From Methanobacteriota archaeon (GTDB lineage Archaea > Thermoplasmatota > Poseidoniia > Poseidoniales > Poseidoniaceae), in contig PSPR01000011.1 of the NCBI GenBank assembly GCA_004195515.1, positions 1 through 35,266 of the forward strand: DNA of 35,266 nt. Reading direction: 5' to 3'. The notes below the pieces were generated by a model. That model did not search any database, was not told the origin of the DNA, and saw only the letters and a list, made by a program, of their open reading frames with translations. Shown in pieces: positions 1 to 9,245 of the stretch. The translations under genes and the position numbers were made by a program. Position 1 is the first letter of the stretch. Every line of letters starts with the position of its first letter.

Positions 1-33
1 TCCTGCCAGAACCTCAATATGAAGATGACTGTA

Positions 34-360
34 TTAGTTGCGCCCAGCATCAAACATTTCGCGCAGAGAACCATCTTCGAGCATCTCCAACACGATGTCG
101 GAGCCACCGATCAATTCGCCATTGACGAAAATCTGCGGCATCGTCGGGAAATCGGACCAAGCACAAACACTTGGAATCGCCCTTGGATCCGAGAGGATAT
201 TAAGGCTAGCAAAAGGCTCGCCGAGGGTTTGAAGCACCTGTGCTGCACGGTTTGAGAAACCACATTGAGGGGCATTAGGGTCTCCTTTCATAAATAGGAC
301 GAGCGCGTGCTCGTCGACGATCGATTGCAATTCTTCTGGTGTCCAGTCCATATTTTTCAC
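34..360 (-). CDS. grxD: Monothiol CGFS-type glutaredoxin (Grx4/GrxD family)
   Basis: ORF with 'FMKGDPNAPQCGFSNRAAQVLQ...FPTMPQIFVNGELIGGSDIVLEM': CGFS active site, TMPQIF and GGSD motifs; GTG start, or ATG at codon 4. Confidence 0.93.
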   Translation of the reverse strand: MKNMDWTPEELQSIVDEHALVLFMKGDPNAPQCGFSNRAAQVLQTLGEPFASLNILSDPRAIPSVCAWSDFPTMPQIFVNGELIGGSDIVLEMLEDGSLREMFDAGRN

Positions 361-680
361 TCCTTATTTTGGTGTTTACGAATTCGCTTGATGTGAATCC
401 CTTGCCCCCCACCATGAGGGTCGAATGCGGTATCGCCTGAGCTTTCAGCCTGTTGAGGCGTCATGCACTTGAGGTCGATTGCGTGAATCGGCGAAGGAAT
501 ATGTGGTTTGAAGTGATTTAAGATAATCTTTTGGCGTTGTAATGGCCTCATTCCCTCGAAGGTATCCTCGATGATTCGGATATGAAAATGATCTCCGGTG
601 CCATGAAGGTCAATCGCTTCGACCGAACAATTTGGTAAGACGCTTCTAACCTCGTCCTCAAGCCAAGAAGTGCTCACCAT
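357..680 (-). CDS. bolA: BolA family protein
   Basis: From internal ATG (CAT at 678-680): 'MVSTSWLEDEVRSVLPNCSVEAIDLHGTGDHFHIRIIEDTFEGMRPLQRQKIILNHFKPHIPSPIHAIDLKCMTP'. Stop overlaps the glutaredoxin start by 4 nt. The longer ORF to 848 runs into the divergent flippase and is unlikely. Confidence 0.88.
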   Translation of the reverse strand: MVSTSWLEDEVRSVLPNCSVEAIDLHGTGDHFHIRIIEDTFEGMRPLQRQKIILNHFKPHIPSPIHAIDLKCMTPQQAESSGDTAFDPHGGGQGIHIKRIRKHQNKE

Positions 681-732
681 ATCAGGGCGTACAAGGGACT
701 GTGCTTTGAACCATTGTCCTGTAGCAGTTGAT

Positions 733-2118
733 ATGCGAAAGCCAGAATTAGGGCGCGATACGGTTTGGTTAGCCTCTTCGGACGGCTTAGCCATCGTGTT
801 CGGTCTGATAGGCCAAGTAATTTTGGCCAAGGCATTATTGCAATCCAATTATGGCATATTAGTGGTAATCCTCGATGCATTTGCAACCATGTATATTTTG
901 ATAGATGCAGGATTGCCAACGATATTAGCTCGAGATATTCCGCGCGCCCCTGGTTGTGCGAAGATAGCGGTGCGGCGAATTTATCGATTACAATTATTGA
1001 TTGCGATTCCTTTTGTTTTGGGAAGTTTGATTTTTTCACATTATATTTGGGCAGATGTGCCATCTGGTTTGATTGAATTATGCGCTATTATCGCTTTTGG
1101 CCATATCATGTCCTATCCTCATCGAAGTTTGTTGCGCGCTTTAGGTGAAGCGCGCATCGAATCGATGGTCAAACTCTCCGAGAGAGTGATTACGACCGCC
1201 CTATATGCTATTTTTTTCTTCCAGGGATATTCTCTTTCGACGATCTATGCTTTAGCATTCGCAATCGGGGTAGTAATCTCGTTGGCCATATCGATTTGGC
1301 AAGGCGAAAGAATTGCTAGAAAAATGAATACCGATGATGCCTTACCAAATGGTTGGTCGAGCAACAAATCTTTGATAATCGCGGCTTTACCATTTGCAAT
1401 TACCCTTGGAGTTCTCCCATATGTAACCAAATTGTCAAAATTTCTTTTGGCCTATTTTTCTTCATACGATGATGTTGCGATTTACCATGTTGCTCAACTG
1501 GCTTGGATCGCCGGCTTGATGTTACCTCAAGCGATGCGTGCCTCACTTTTACCATATTTAGGCGAGGTTAGAGATAAGCCAGCACAATTTTCAAAAAGGA
1601 TGCTTAAAGCTCACCACTATACTGTGATATTATTGCCGATCGGTTTGATTTTGGGAGTGGTGATCAGCCATTTTTCGATTCCATTTTTCTTTGGCTCTCA
1701 ATATTTGGCCGCAGTCGGAGTTTTCGATATATTATTGGCTGGGTGGGCTTGTGCTCTACTAAGCGTTCCTTGGTACGTCGCTTTACAAGCAGGAAAGAAT
1801 CCATGGCGATTTACTGGATTGATTGGATTAGTAGTTCTCGCTTCGGCAATATCAGGGTGGTTTATCATACCGGTTGCAGGGGTTGTCGGGGCTGCTTGGG
1901 CAAGTGTCATCGGTTGTAGTGTAATGTTGTCTGGAAGCAAATTATTGTGCCAAGACGAAGACAGGCTAACCGATGGTTTAGCAATACTAAGCGTGGTAAC
2001 GTGTTACCTGATTTCGATTGGTAGTTGGTTGGCGATAATCGGTTTTATCACAGTGATTCCAGCAATTGACGCCACGCGTCACCTACAGAATCCGGATCAA
2101 ATTTCTGAGGAAGAATAG
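733..2118 (+). CDS. Polysaccharide flippase / oligosaccharide transporter-like multi-TM protein (Wzx/MATE superfamily)
   Basis: Many hydrophobic segments; N-term 'GLAIVFGLIGQVILAKALLQSNYGILVVILDAFATMYILIDAGLPTILARDI' typical of Wzx-like flippases; start chosen at ATG 733. Confidence 0.75.
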   Translation: MRKPELGRDTVWLASSDGLAIVFGLIGQVILAKALLQSNYGILVVILDAFATMYILIDAGLPTILARDIPRAPGCAKIAVRRIYRLQLLIAIPFVLGSLIFSHYIWADVPSGLIELCAIIAFGHIMSYPHRSLLRALGEARIESMVKLSERVITTALYAIFFFQGYSLSTIYALAFAIGVVISLAISIWQGERIARKMNTDDALPNGWSSNKSLIIAALPFAITLGVLPYVTKLSKFLLAYFSSYDDVAIYHVAQLAWIAGLMLPQAMRASLLPYLGEVRDKPAQFSKRMLKAHHYTVILLPIGLILGVVISHFSIPFFFGSQYLAAVGVFDILLAGWACALLSVPWYVALQAGKNPWRFTGLIGLVVLASAISGWFIIPVAGVVGAAWASVIGCSVMLSGSKLLCQDEDRLTDGLAILSVVTCYLISIGSWLAIIGFITVIPAIDATRHLQNPDQISEEE

Positions 2119-3064
2119 TTTTACAATCCTCCATCAAAACCTGTTCTATTTTATCGGCTAATTCTTCAACATCATGGCTGCAAACATCCATCCAGGTCGA
2201 GAGATCTCCAATGTCGACAGCTACGACCGGACAGCCACAAACAATCGCTTCACGGGCTACGAGTGGACCGGATTCCCGAGTTGAAGTAATCAAGCAAATA
2301 TCGGCGACAAGCATGCGGTCCCATACTATTGGTCTCGGTTGTTTTTGTAGAATCGTAATGCCTATTTTCCAACCTCTTGACTCTAATTTTTCCCCGACTT
2401 TTAGGGCGAGCATGTGATTTTTTTCCGGGCGCCGTGGGTCGGCTGGGAATAAAATATCCAATTTTGATTTTCTAAATAATCCGTTAAATTTTTTCATCGG
2501 CTTATGCCATTCTTGGTCGACGTTTACATGACATGGGATGGTTATTGAATCGAATCTACTCAAACTATCGCTCACCACAACCAATTTATTAGCATCACGG
2601 GCTAATCGTTCAACCCATTTTGCCCTATGATCTTTCAAAGCCACATCAAAATCATGACCATGAACGATTCCGATCCAAGGTATTTTGTATTTTTTGGCTA
2701 GAGCTGAGGCAGTATTTGCAGCCGGCCAGAGAGTATGGCAAATTATCAAATCCGGTCGCCAATCATATTTTATTTTCATGGCACTTCGGGCGGTTATTGA
2801 TGGGAAATCGGGTACTTCCCAATGGCGTTTTACTTGAACTTCAAAATCGCCATGATTAAATTTTGATGGTGCTTTAGCAACCCCTGCCATGGTTGAGCGT
2901 CTAGATTCATTCATCCTCAACATTCTCGGTAGGACATTGAGAATTTTTACCTCGTGGCCTAAGGATTTGAGCAAACGAGCATGATCTGAAACAAAGGTTC
3001 CACGAGCACAATTATCCGGTAAAGGAAATAGCCGGGTAACCAGCAAAATTCGCATTTGCATCAC
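2048..3064 (-). CDS. Glycosyltransferase, GT4/GT-B fold
   Basis: 'MRILLVTRLFPLPDNCARGTFVSDHARLLKSLGHEVKILNVLP' N-term and 'DICLITSTRESGPLVAREAIVCGCPVVAVDIGD' C-term donor-binding motif. Confidence 0.88.
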   Translation of the reverse strand: MMQMRILLVTRLFPLPDNCARGTFVSDHARLLKSLGHEVKILNVLPRMLRMNESRRSTMAGVAKAPSKFNHGDFEVQVKRHWEVPDFPSITARSAMKIKYDWRPDLIICHTLWPAANTASALAKKYKIPWIGIVHGHDFDVALKDHRAKWVERLARDANKLVVVSDSLSRFDSITIPCHVNVDQEWHKPMKKFNGLFRKSKLDILFPADPRRPEKNHMLALKVGEKLESRGWKIGITILQKQPRPIVWDRMLVADICLITSTRESGPLVAREAIVCGCPVVAVDIGDLSTWMDVCSHDVEELADKIEQVLMEDCKTILPQKFDPDSVGDAWRQLLESL

Positions 3065-3732
3065 TCGAGGGCAGAATGGATTATTGCCAAATTATCAGCT
3101 ACACTAGCTGAATCATTGAATAGGCCCGAGCCGACTACACAATTGCTCACGCCCCATTCTCTCAACATTGCAATATTGTGGGATTTAACCCCGCCATCGA
3201 TTTGGATTTGAACCGGACGGCCCCCTGCTGCGACTTGGGCATCGATGGCATGTTTGAGGATTCGAATTTTTTTCTCAACTGTTGGGATGAAGGATTGGCC
3301 TCCGAAACCTGGATTTACACTCATTATCAAAACGAGGTCGACTTCTGGTAATACCTCTAATGCAATATCGGCAGGAGTACTTGGATTGAGGGTGACGCCT
3401 ACTGTCGCTCCCGCTTCCCTGATCGCAGTTAAGCAACGATGTAAATGGGTAACGGCTTCGGCGTGGACTGAAATATGGTCGCAACCTGCATCGATATATT
3501 GTTGAAAACAATCTTCAGCATTTGAGATCATCAAATGGGCATCGAAAGTAGGGCCTTTGCCGAGGGCTTTGCGCAATTTAGCGATAACCGGCGGACCAAA
3601 GGTCAAATTGGGAACAAAATTTCCATCCATTACATCGAGATGAAGCCAATTTAAACCGGCCGAAACCGCTTCTTTGCAAGCATGACCAAGATCGGCGAGA
3701 TCGGCGGTTAGGACAGATGGTGCGATAATCAT
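3061..3732 (-). CDS. rpe: Ribulose-phosphate 3-epimerase
   Basis: 'IAPSVLTADLADLG...WLHLDVMDGNFVPNLTFGPPVI...VDLVLIMSVNPGFGGQSFIPTVEKKI...IQIDGGV'. Confidence 0.95.
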   Translation of the reverse strand: MIIAPSVLTADLADLGHACKEAVSAGLNWLHLDVMDGNFVPNLTFGPPVIAKLRKALGKGPTFDAHLMISNAEDCFQQYIDAGCDHISVHAEAVTHLHRCLTAIREAGATVGVTLNPSTPADIALEVLPEVDLVLIMSVNPGFGGQSFIPTVEKKIRILKHAIDAQVAAGGRPVQIQIDGGVKSHNIAMLREWGVSNCVVGSGLFNDSASVADNLAIIHSALE

Positions 3733-3835
3733 CGGGAACCCCTCTATTTGTGGCCGAGGCGAAACGGTGACATGAGGCTTGGGGTCCTAGCAAAGCATCA
3801 TAGATGACCTCCCTAACCGCCCGATTGGTGAGAGC

Positions 3836-4165
3836 ATGGGTGAAGTCAAGGCGGTAACTGATGGAGATTTCGATTCGGCAATCAATGCTGATGAATGGGT
3901 GTTAGTGGATTTTTGGGCACCTTGGTGTGGCCCATGTAAAGCACTCGGACCTATTTTAGAGCAGGTTGCGGCTGATTCTCCGGTAACGATTGCAAAGGTC
4001 AATACCGATACTGATTCGATGAATGCTGCTCGAATGGGTGTGCGCGGAATTCCAGCACTCTTCCTTTTCCACAATGGCAAGATGGTAGCAAATCAAGCCG
4101 GCATGGTTCCAAAACCCGCGCTTATGGCTTGGTTGAATCAGCATATGAGTTCTGATAATTTCTGA
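3836..4165 (+). CDS. trxA: Thioredoxin
   Basis: 'WVLVDFWAPWCGPCKALGPILEQVAADSPVTIAKVNTDTDS...GIPALFLFHNGKMV': WCGPCK active site. Confidence 0.95.
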   Translation: MGEVKAVTDGDFDSAINADEWVLVDFWAPWCGPCKALGPILEQVAADSPVTIAKVNTDTDSMNAARMGVRGIPALFLFHNGKMVANQAGMVPKPALMAWLNQHMSSDNF

Positions 4166-5719
4166 TCAAGACAATTTAGCTTTTTTTGCTTGGGCATCCT
4201 TGCCGACCTCTCGTAAGAATCTCTCTCTGAGTGCTTCGTGTAACCACATTCCTTCCTCGAGTTCGAGTAGCAAGCCGTAGGAGAGAAGGTTTTGTGGGGG
4301 TTTTCCTTGCCAAGAAACCGCTTTTGCTAATTTTTTCCACGGAATCGGTTTTTCGCTCAATGCCAGCATCGCCAATAAATCATGTTCGTCGGGTGGCATC
4401 TGAGTGATGATTTCCTCGTCCAAAAATCTCAGCCAATCGCCATGGGTTGTCTGGCCATATAATTCCAATAACTCAAGCGCTAACGGGTGACCTCCGGTTA
4501 GACGGTGAACATCTTCAGGAGAAGGTGTATCACCAGTCATCTGGTCGACCCATGTTCCAATCTCGTCGAGTGAGAGTCCCTTGAGGGGTAATTCTTCGAC
4601 GATATTTCTGGTGTGAACATCTCGACGATCGTATACATCTAAGGTAGTTCTGGAAATCAATAATAATCGTAGTGGGGATTTTGTAGAAATATCAAGAAGC
4701 GCGCCGAGAAGGTTCCTTGCTTCACCGATGATATGGTGAACATCATCCAAGACTATCAGCCAATATGGGGGCGGTCCGCCGGGCTCACCTTTGAATCGCT
4801 CCCTGATAGCACCTGCGTCGGTCAGATATGCAAGCAATCTTCGCCGCCATGCATCAACATCAAACTCTGCCCCGGGCGTTAGAGGTAAAGTATCCATCAA
4901 TTGGTATGGGTCGTGTTTTTCATCGACCCCGAATCTATGAAGCAAAGATACCGCAAGTCCTACGGATTTATCCCATGGCTGGCAAGGATACCAACATACC
5001 GATAAATGAGGTTCTTTTTTCATAAAGCCATCAAGCCAATTAGCCACTAATGTAGATTTACCAATTCCAGCAATGCCATGGACAACCATACAGGGTTTTC
5101 TTTGAGTAAACCACTCTTCAATATTCGAGGTTTCGTCCTCTCGGCCGTGAACCGGCCGGGTTTTTGGCGGTTCGGTATGATAGGTTGCATGGGCACCAGC
5201 AAGTAGGGTTAAACGGCCAGGGGGTGGTAAGCCATCCTCATCGTCACGGTTTTTCTGAATTGGTCCAAAACGAATATCACCATAGGTCAAAACCCCTTCG
5301 TGTTGAGAATGCAATAGAATTTGCAATAGGGAAAGGTTGGCTTCCAAGCGCTTGGACGCCTCCCATCCTTCGATTTCAATCAATTTTCCATCGTGGTCCC
5401 GAATCAATACCTTGGTCGAAGATAAATCCGCTAAACGATTTCGAGCGGTGGTTCTGCCATCTTCGGTTAATTGCCAAGTTTTTTGCCGCCTATCATCACT
5501 TTTAATCGAGCGTGAGTGCTCGCTAACCAGCCGATTTCGCAATAATCCTCTCATCGCCCGCGAAACATTTGGAGGATGTTGGGCGCAAGCTTCTGCAATG
5601 CCTGGGCGGGTTAGAGCGATGGTGACCACGAAACGATCCGCTTGGTGATCTTGCTCAAGCAAATGCAGCAAAATTCGGTCTTTGACCGCGATATTTACGC
5701 GTGGGAGGTCGCCGGCCAT
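4166..5719 (-). CDS. N-terminal winged-helix + STAND-type NTPase (putative regulator)
   Basis: N-term MarR-like wHTH ('RFVVTIALTRPGIAEACAQHPPNVSRAMRGLLRNRLVSEHSRSIKSDDRRQKTWQLTEDG'); Walker A 'VVHGIAGIGKSTLVANWL', Walker B 'YWLIVLDDVHHI', arginine-containing sensor strand 'LRLLLISRTTLD', STAND 'TGGHPLALELL'. Confidence 0.82.
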   Translation of the reverse strand: MAGDLPRVNIAVKDRILLHLLEQDHQADRFVVTIALTRPGIAEACAQHPPNVSRAMRGLLRNRLVSEHSRSIKSDDRRQKTWQLTEDGRTTARNRLADLSSTKVLIRDHDGKLIEIEGWEASKRLEANLSLLQILLHSQHEGVLTYGDIRFGPIQKNRDDEDGLPPPGRLTLLAGAHATYHTEPPKTRPVHGREDETSNIEEWFTQRKPCMVVHGIAGIGKSTLVANWLDGFMKKEPHLSVCWYPCQPWDKSVGLAVSLLHRFGVDEKHDPYQLMDTLPLTPGAEFDVDAWRRRLLAYLTDAGAIRERFKGEPGGPPPYWLIVLDDVHHIIGEARNLLGALLDISTKSPLRLLLISRTTLDVYDRRDVHTRNIVEELPLKGLSLDEIGTWVDQMTGDTPSPEDVHRLTGGHPLALELLELYGQTTHGDWLRFLDEEIITQMPPDEHDLLAMLALSEKPIPWKKLAKAVSWQGKPPQNLLSYGLLLELEEGMWLHEALRERFLREVGKDAQAKKAKLS

Positions 5720-5825
5720 TGCCGGTGGCTGGGCCTCTTCCGCTTCAATAATTTCGCTAAGCCGAGTAGGGATGGCTCACACAAAACAACCACAAGACAT
5801 AATGTAGGAGTGATGTCGGCCTTTC

Positions 5826-8800
5826 ATGCAAGCGGTAAGAATTCATGCTATCGTCTTGGCCGGCTTGATGCTTGCGATGATTGGATTATCTTTTGCTTCT
5901 GCTGCTGACACCGATGGCGATGGAGTAGAGGACTCGAGCGATGATTGTCGATATTCAAGTGGAAATTCAACCGTCGATAGGACGGGGTGCCCCGATAGAG
6001 ATGGTGATGGCACGTCGGATTGGAATGATGGTTGGACCAGTTCCAACCCTAATTTCGCCAAAGAAGTTGCCATGACATCTTCATTTGATTATTGGGATGT
6101 AGACCATTCACCCGATGGCCTATATGTGGTCTCCTCTGATGAGAACGGCTATATCAGAGTTAGAGCGGCCGATACTGGAATTATTATTCGCTCCGCTCAA
6201 GCATTCACCGATGATGCAACCCAAGTTGCTTGGTCTGGAGATGGCCAATACATCGGGGTTGGAACCGATGGCCAAGATACTGCAAAAATTTACTGGGCAA
6301 GCAACTTAACCGAACTTCACTCGGCGATATCTACCGATGTTGGAAGTGGTGATGAAATAAAAGATCTAGCATTTTCAGATGATGGGACAATGTTTGCCAT
6401 CGCGATCGGCAGAAGCGGTAATGGTGGAACCAATGGCGTTGTTCGAGTAATCAATTCCTTAACTGGAGTGGTGCTGAATAATGCCAATCCTGGTGGCGAA
6501 GACCGTTTTTATAGCGTTGCTTTTTCCCCAAGCGGCACCCATTTGGTTGCTGGTGGAAACGGTGAGGCGTATGTCGTTGAAACCACTAATTGGACTACAA
6601 CTCGGACTATGAGTGAGTCTTCTGGAACCGTCAATGATGTCGCATGGTCGCCAGACGGCAAGAGAATCTCGGTTTGTGAAGGCTATGCCTCAGGTGGTTC
6701 AAAATTACGGATGTTTAACACCGATAATTGGGTCAATACTTGGACCAAAGACTTCTCTACTTCTTGTCTCTCTACCGACTTTTCCCCCGACAGTACTCAA
6801 GTTATCTTTGGTGGAAGTTATTACCAATCAGATGGCGCTTCTTCGAAGATTTTTGATGTCGATACCGGTAATGGTGTCGATGATATAATACAACCTCGGC
6901 CTAATAATTGCCAAGGAACCTCAGGTAATAATTGCGGTAGAACCTATGGTTTGAGCTGGTCCCCAAGCGGGGAAAGAATCGCCCAAGCATTTGGAACTAA
7001 TGACGAAGGTTTTTACCTATGGTTTGCGGATCTAGACCCCGATAACGACGGCTGGAATACCTCGGATCAAGGCGATGGTAGGTCTGACGAATTCCCTGAC
7101 GAAGGCACTCAGTGGAACGATACCGATTCGGATGGATATGGCGATAATCCACTCCCTGCATTCAAAGGTGATGCTTGTCCAACAACCTGGGGTAATTCCT
7201 GGCAAGACCGCTTTGGCTGTCCTGATGGTGATGGTGATGGATACTCTAACGAAGGAGACCTCTATCCAGAAGATTATCTCCAATGGGCCGATAGCGATGG
7301 CGATGGCTATGGCGATAATTACTATTACGATGTTCAACCATTTACCGAATTACATCTAAACCAAAGCGGGGATGCATTCCCGATGGATAGCAGCCAATGG
7401 AATGATAGCGATGGCGATGGCTGGGGCGATAATTTCGCCGATTCATCTTGGGTTGATTACCGCCCAGCCGATTGGCCGGGAGAACTCGACTCTAGTGCCG
7501 CAGCCGTCGACAAATTCCCACTTGACCGCTACCAATGGGCCGATACGGATGGAGATTGGATTGGCGATAATGAAAACACGCCACGTTCTGACGCTTGTGT
7601 GAACACATGGGGTAATTCTTCCAATGATAGACTAGGTTGTATCGATGGAGATGGTGATGGTTGGTCCGACCCAACCTCTGATTTCCTAGCTCATCCTCAA
7701 GGCGATGCTGATGCTTTTCCTCAAGATCCTACCCAATGGCGAGATTCTGATGGCGATGGTTTCGGCGATAATTCAACCGGTAACGACCCTGATGATTGCC
7801 CAGGTGAATATGGCTTGTCATCAATAGATAGGGTCGGATGTGCCGATACTGATGGCGATGGTTGGTCCAATTCTGGCGATCCATTTCCGCTAGACCCAAC
7901 TCAATGGAAAGACCGAGATAGTGACGGGTACGGTGATAATCCTGATGGAAACGAGCCTGATGTTTTCCCTGACGACTCCGGTCAATGGGCTGATACCGAT
8001 AGCGATGGTCACGGTGACCGAGCGGTTTTACCCGATGGCGACTTTTATCCTAACGACCCAACTCAATGGAGTGATTTCGATGGTGATGGTTATGGTGACA
8101 ATAAGGATGGAAGCAATGGCGACCAATGTCCTGAGGTATATGGCAAATCAACTATTCCTGAAGCTAGAGGTTGCCCTGATACCGATAATGATGGAGTGGT
8201 AGACCCATACGATGCTTTCCCTGAGGATTATTATCAACAAACCGATGCTGATGGTGATGGTTGGGGCGATAATCAAGCGGTTCCTAATGGTGATGAATGC
8301 CCGGATGTTCCAGGCAATAGCACCAATAATTCCCGCCAAGGCTGTCCTGATGCCGATGGTGATTCTTGGGCTGACGAAGATGATATGTTCCCCGATGATC
8401 CTATGCAATGGGAAGATACCGATCTCGATGGATGGGGTGATAATTATGGCTTCATCAACAAATCGATTGCCGACTTGGATAATGAAGGTGAGATGATTAC
8501 CATTCGCGAACAATGGGGAGATGCATTCATTTCTGACCCTTCACAATGGGCTGATAGCGATGGTGATGGATTAGGAGATAATGCAACTGGAAGACTACCT
8601 GATGCCTTCCCATTCAGAGCGACCCAGTGGGCCGATACCGATGGTGATAACTTTGGTGATAACCATATGATCGGTGCTTACCAGCCTGACGAATGTGAAT
8701 TCAAATATGGAACGTCGACTGTGGATTTCTTCGGTTGTCCTGATTATGACGAAGACGGGGTTTCTGACAAAAGCGATCCTTGTCCTTACGACCCGCTGAT

Positions 8801-9245
8801 TTCTGCCGGTCTCAAGAGTGTGGTTAAATGCGCAGCTATCGATGATCATGATAACGATGGAATTCCAAACGATATCGATGAAGATTATGCTCAAAATTCT
8901 GATGCAGGATTCAATGCAATCGGTAGTCAATTAATGATATTAATTGGCCTGAGTGTATTTTTATTAGTTGTTATTTTAATCGCAATGATCGCAAAACAAG
9001 CCGGACGAAGAAAGGCTGCATATTCTCGAGCAGAAGATATGAAAGTTTCAGCAATGTTTGCCGAAGAAGAGGGACGTAAGCAAGAGTGGATCGACTTTTA
9101 TGTCAGTCAAGGTGATACTGCAAAGGCCAAGGAATTAGGTTGGACTCCTCCTGCTGAATTGGCGCAATGGCAGCAGCTTCAGCAAGCAGATGAAGCCCAA
9201 GCAGAAGCGGCGATTCCTCAGATGTTAGAACTTGATGACCTTTGA
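5826..9245 (+). CDS. Secreted/membrane-anchored surface protein: WD40-like beta-propeller + about 12 TSP3-type Asp-rich repeats + C-terminal TM and cytosolic tail
   Basis: Signal-like N-term 'MQAVRIHAIVLAGLMLAMIGLSFASA'; propeller motifs ('VAWSPDGKRISV'); repeated 'QWxDxDGDGxGDN'; TM 'LMILIGLSVFLLVVILIAMIAKQAGRRK'. Confidence 0.88.
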   Translation: MQAVRIHAIVLAGLMLAMIGLSFASAADTDGDGVEDSSDDCRYSSGNSTVDRTGCPDRDGDGTSDWNDGWTSSNPNFAKEVAMTSSFDYWDVDHSPDGLYVVSSDENGYIRVRAADTGIIIRSAQAFTDDATQVAWSGDGQYIGVGTDGQDTAKIYWASNLTELHSAISTDVGSGDEIKDLAFSDDGTMFAIAIGRSGNGGTNGVVRVINSLTGVVLNNANPGGEDRFYSVAFSPSGTHLVAGGNGEAYVVETTNWTTTRTMSESSGTVNDVAWSPDGKRISVCEGYASGGSKLRMFNTDNWVNTWTKDFSTSCLSTDFSPDSTQVIFGGSYYQSDGASSKIFDVDTGNGVDDIIQPRPNNCQGTSGNNCGRTYGLSWSPSGERIAQAFGTNDEGFYLWFADLDPDNDGWNTSDQGDGRSDEFPDEGTQWNDTDSDGYGDNPLPAFKGDACPTTWGNSWQDRFGCPDGDGDGYSNEGDLYPEDYLQWADSDGDGYGDNYYYDVQPFTELHLNQSGDAFPMDSSQWNDSDGDGWGDNFADSSWVDYRPADWPGELDSSAAAVDKFPLDRYQWADTDGDWIGDNENTPRSDACVNTWGNSSNDRLGCIDGDGDGWSDPTSDFLAHPQGDADAFPQDPTQWRDSDGDGFGDNSTGNDPDDCPGEYGLSSIDRVGCADTDGDGWSNSGDPFPLDPTQWKDRDSDGYGDNPDGNEPDVFPDDSGQWADTDSDGHGDRAVLPDGDFYPNDPTQWSDFDGDGYGDNKDGSNGDQCPEVYGKSTIPEARGCPDTDNDGVVDPYDAFPEDYYQQTDADGDGWGDNQAVPNGDECPDVPGNSTNNSRQGCPDADGDSWADEDDMFPDDPMQWEDTDLDGWGDNYGFINKSIADLDNEGEMITIREQWGDAFISDPSQWADSDGDGLGDNATGRLPDAFPFRATQWADTDGDNFGDNHMIGAYQPDECEFKYGTSTVDFFGCPDYDEDGVSDKSDPCPYDPLISAGLKSVVKCAAIDDHDNDGIPNDIDEDYAQNSDAGFNAIGSQLMILIGLSVFLLVVILIAMIAKQAGRRKAAYSRAEDMKVSAMFAEEEGRKQEWIDFYVSQGDTAKAKELGWTPPAELAQWQQLQQADEAQAEAAIPQMLELDDL
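7020..8860 (+). repeat. In-frame tandem coding repeat (TSP3-like, QWxDxDGDGxGDN)
   Basis: Repeated DNA of the form caatgggccgatagcgatggcgatggctatggcgataat across the ORF; units vary in length and sequence. Confidence 0.85.

Noticed and set aside
670-732. N-terminal extension of the flippase ORF and the matching extension of BolA to 848
   Set aside because: They would overlap each other divergently; conserved domains begin at ATG 733 and ATG 680 respectively.
3733-3835. Possible ncRNA or tRNA in intergenic spacers (also 12549-12617, 23133-23270, 30410-30479)
   Set aside because: No cloverleaf, conserved RNA motif or strong stem seen; more likely divergent promoter regions.
7020-8860. Regularly recurring DNA repeat resembling a CRISPR or tandem array
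   Set aside because: Units are in codon phase, degenerate and irregularly spaced, and encode Asp-rich TSP3 motifs; no constant repeats with unique spacers.
7032-8930. Several antisense or alternative-frame ORFs (7032-7337 -, 7075-7359 +, 8148-8513 -, 8595-8930 -) with Ile/Met-rich sequence
   Set aside because: They are frame shadows of the GATGGCGATGGC coding repeats in the TSP3 protein; composition is low complexity and there is no independent support.
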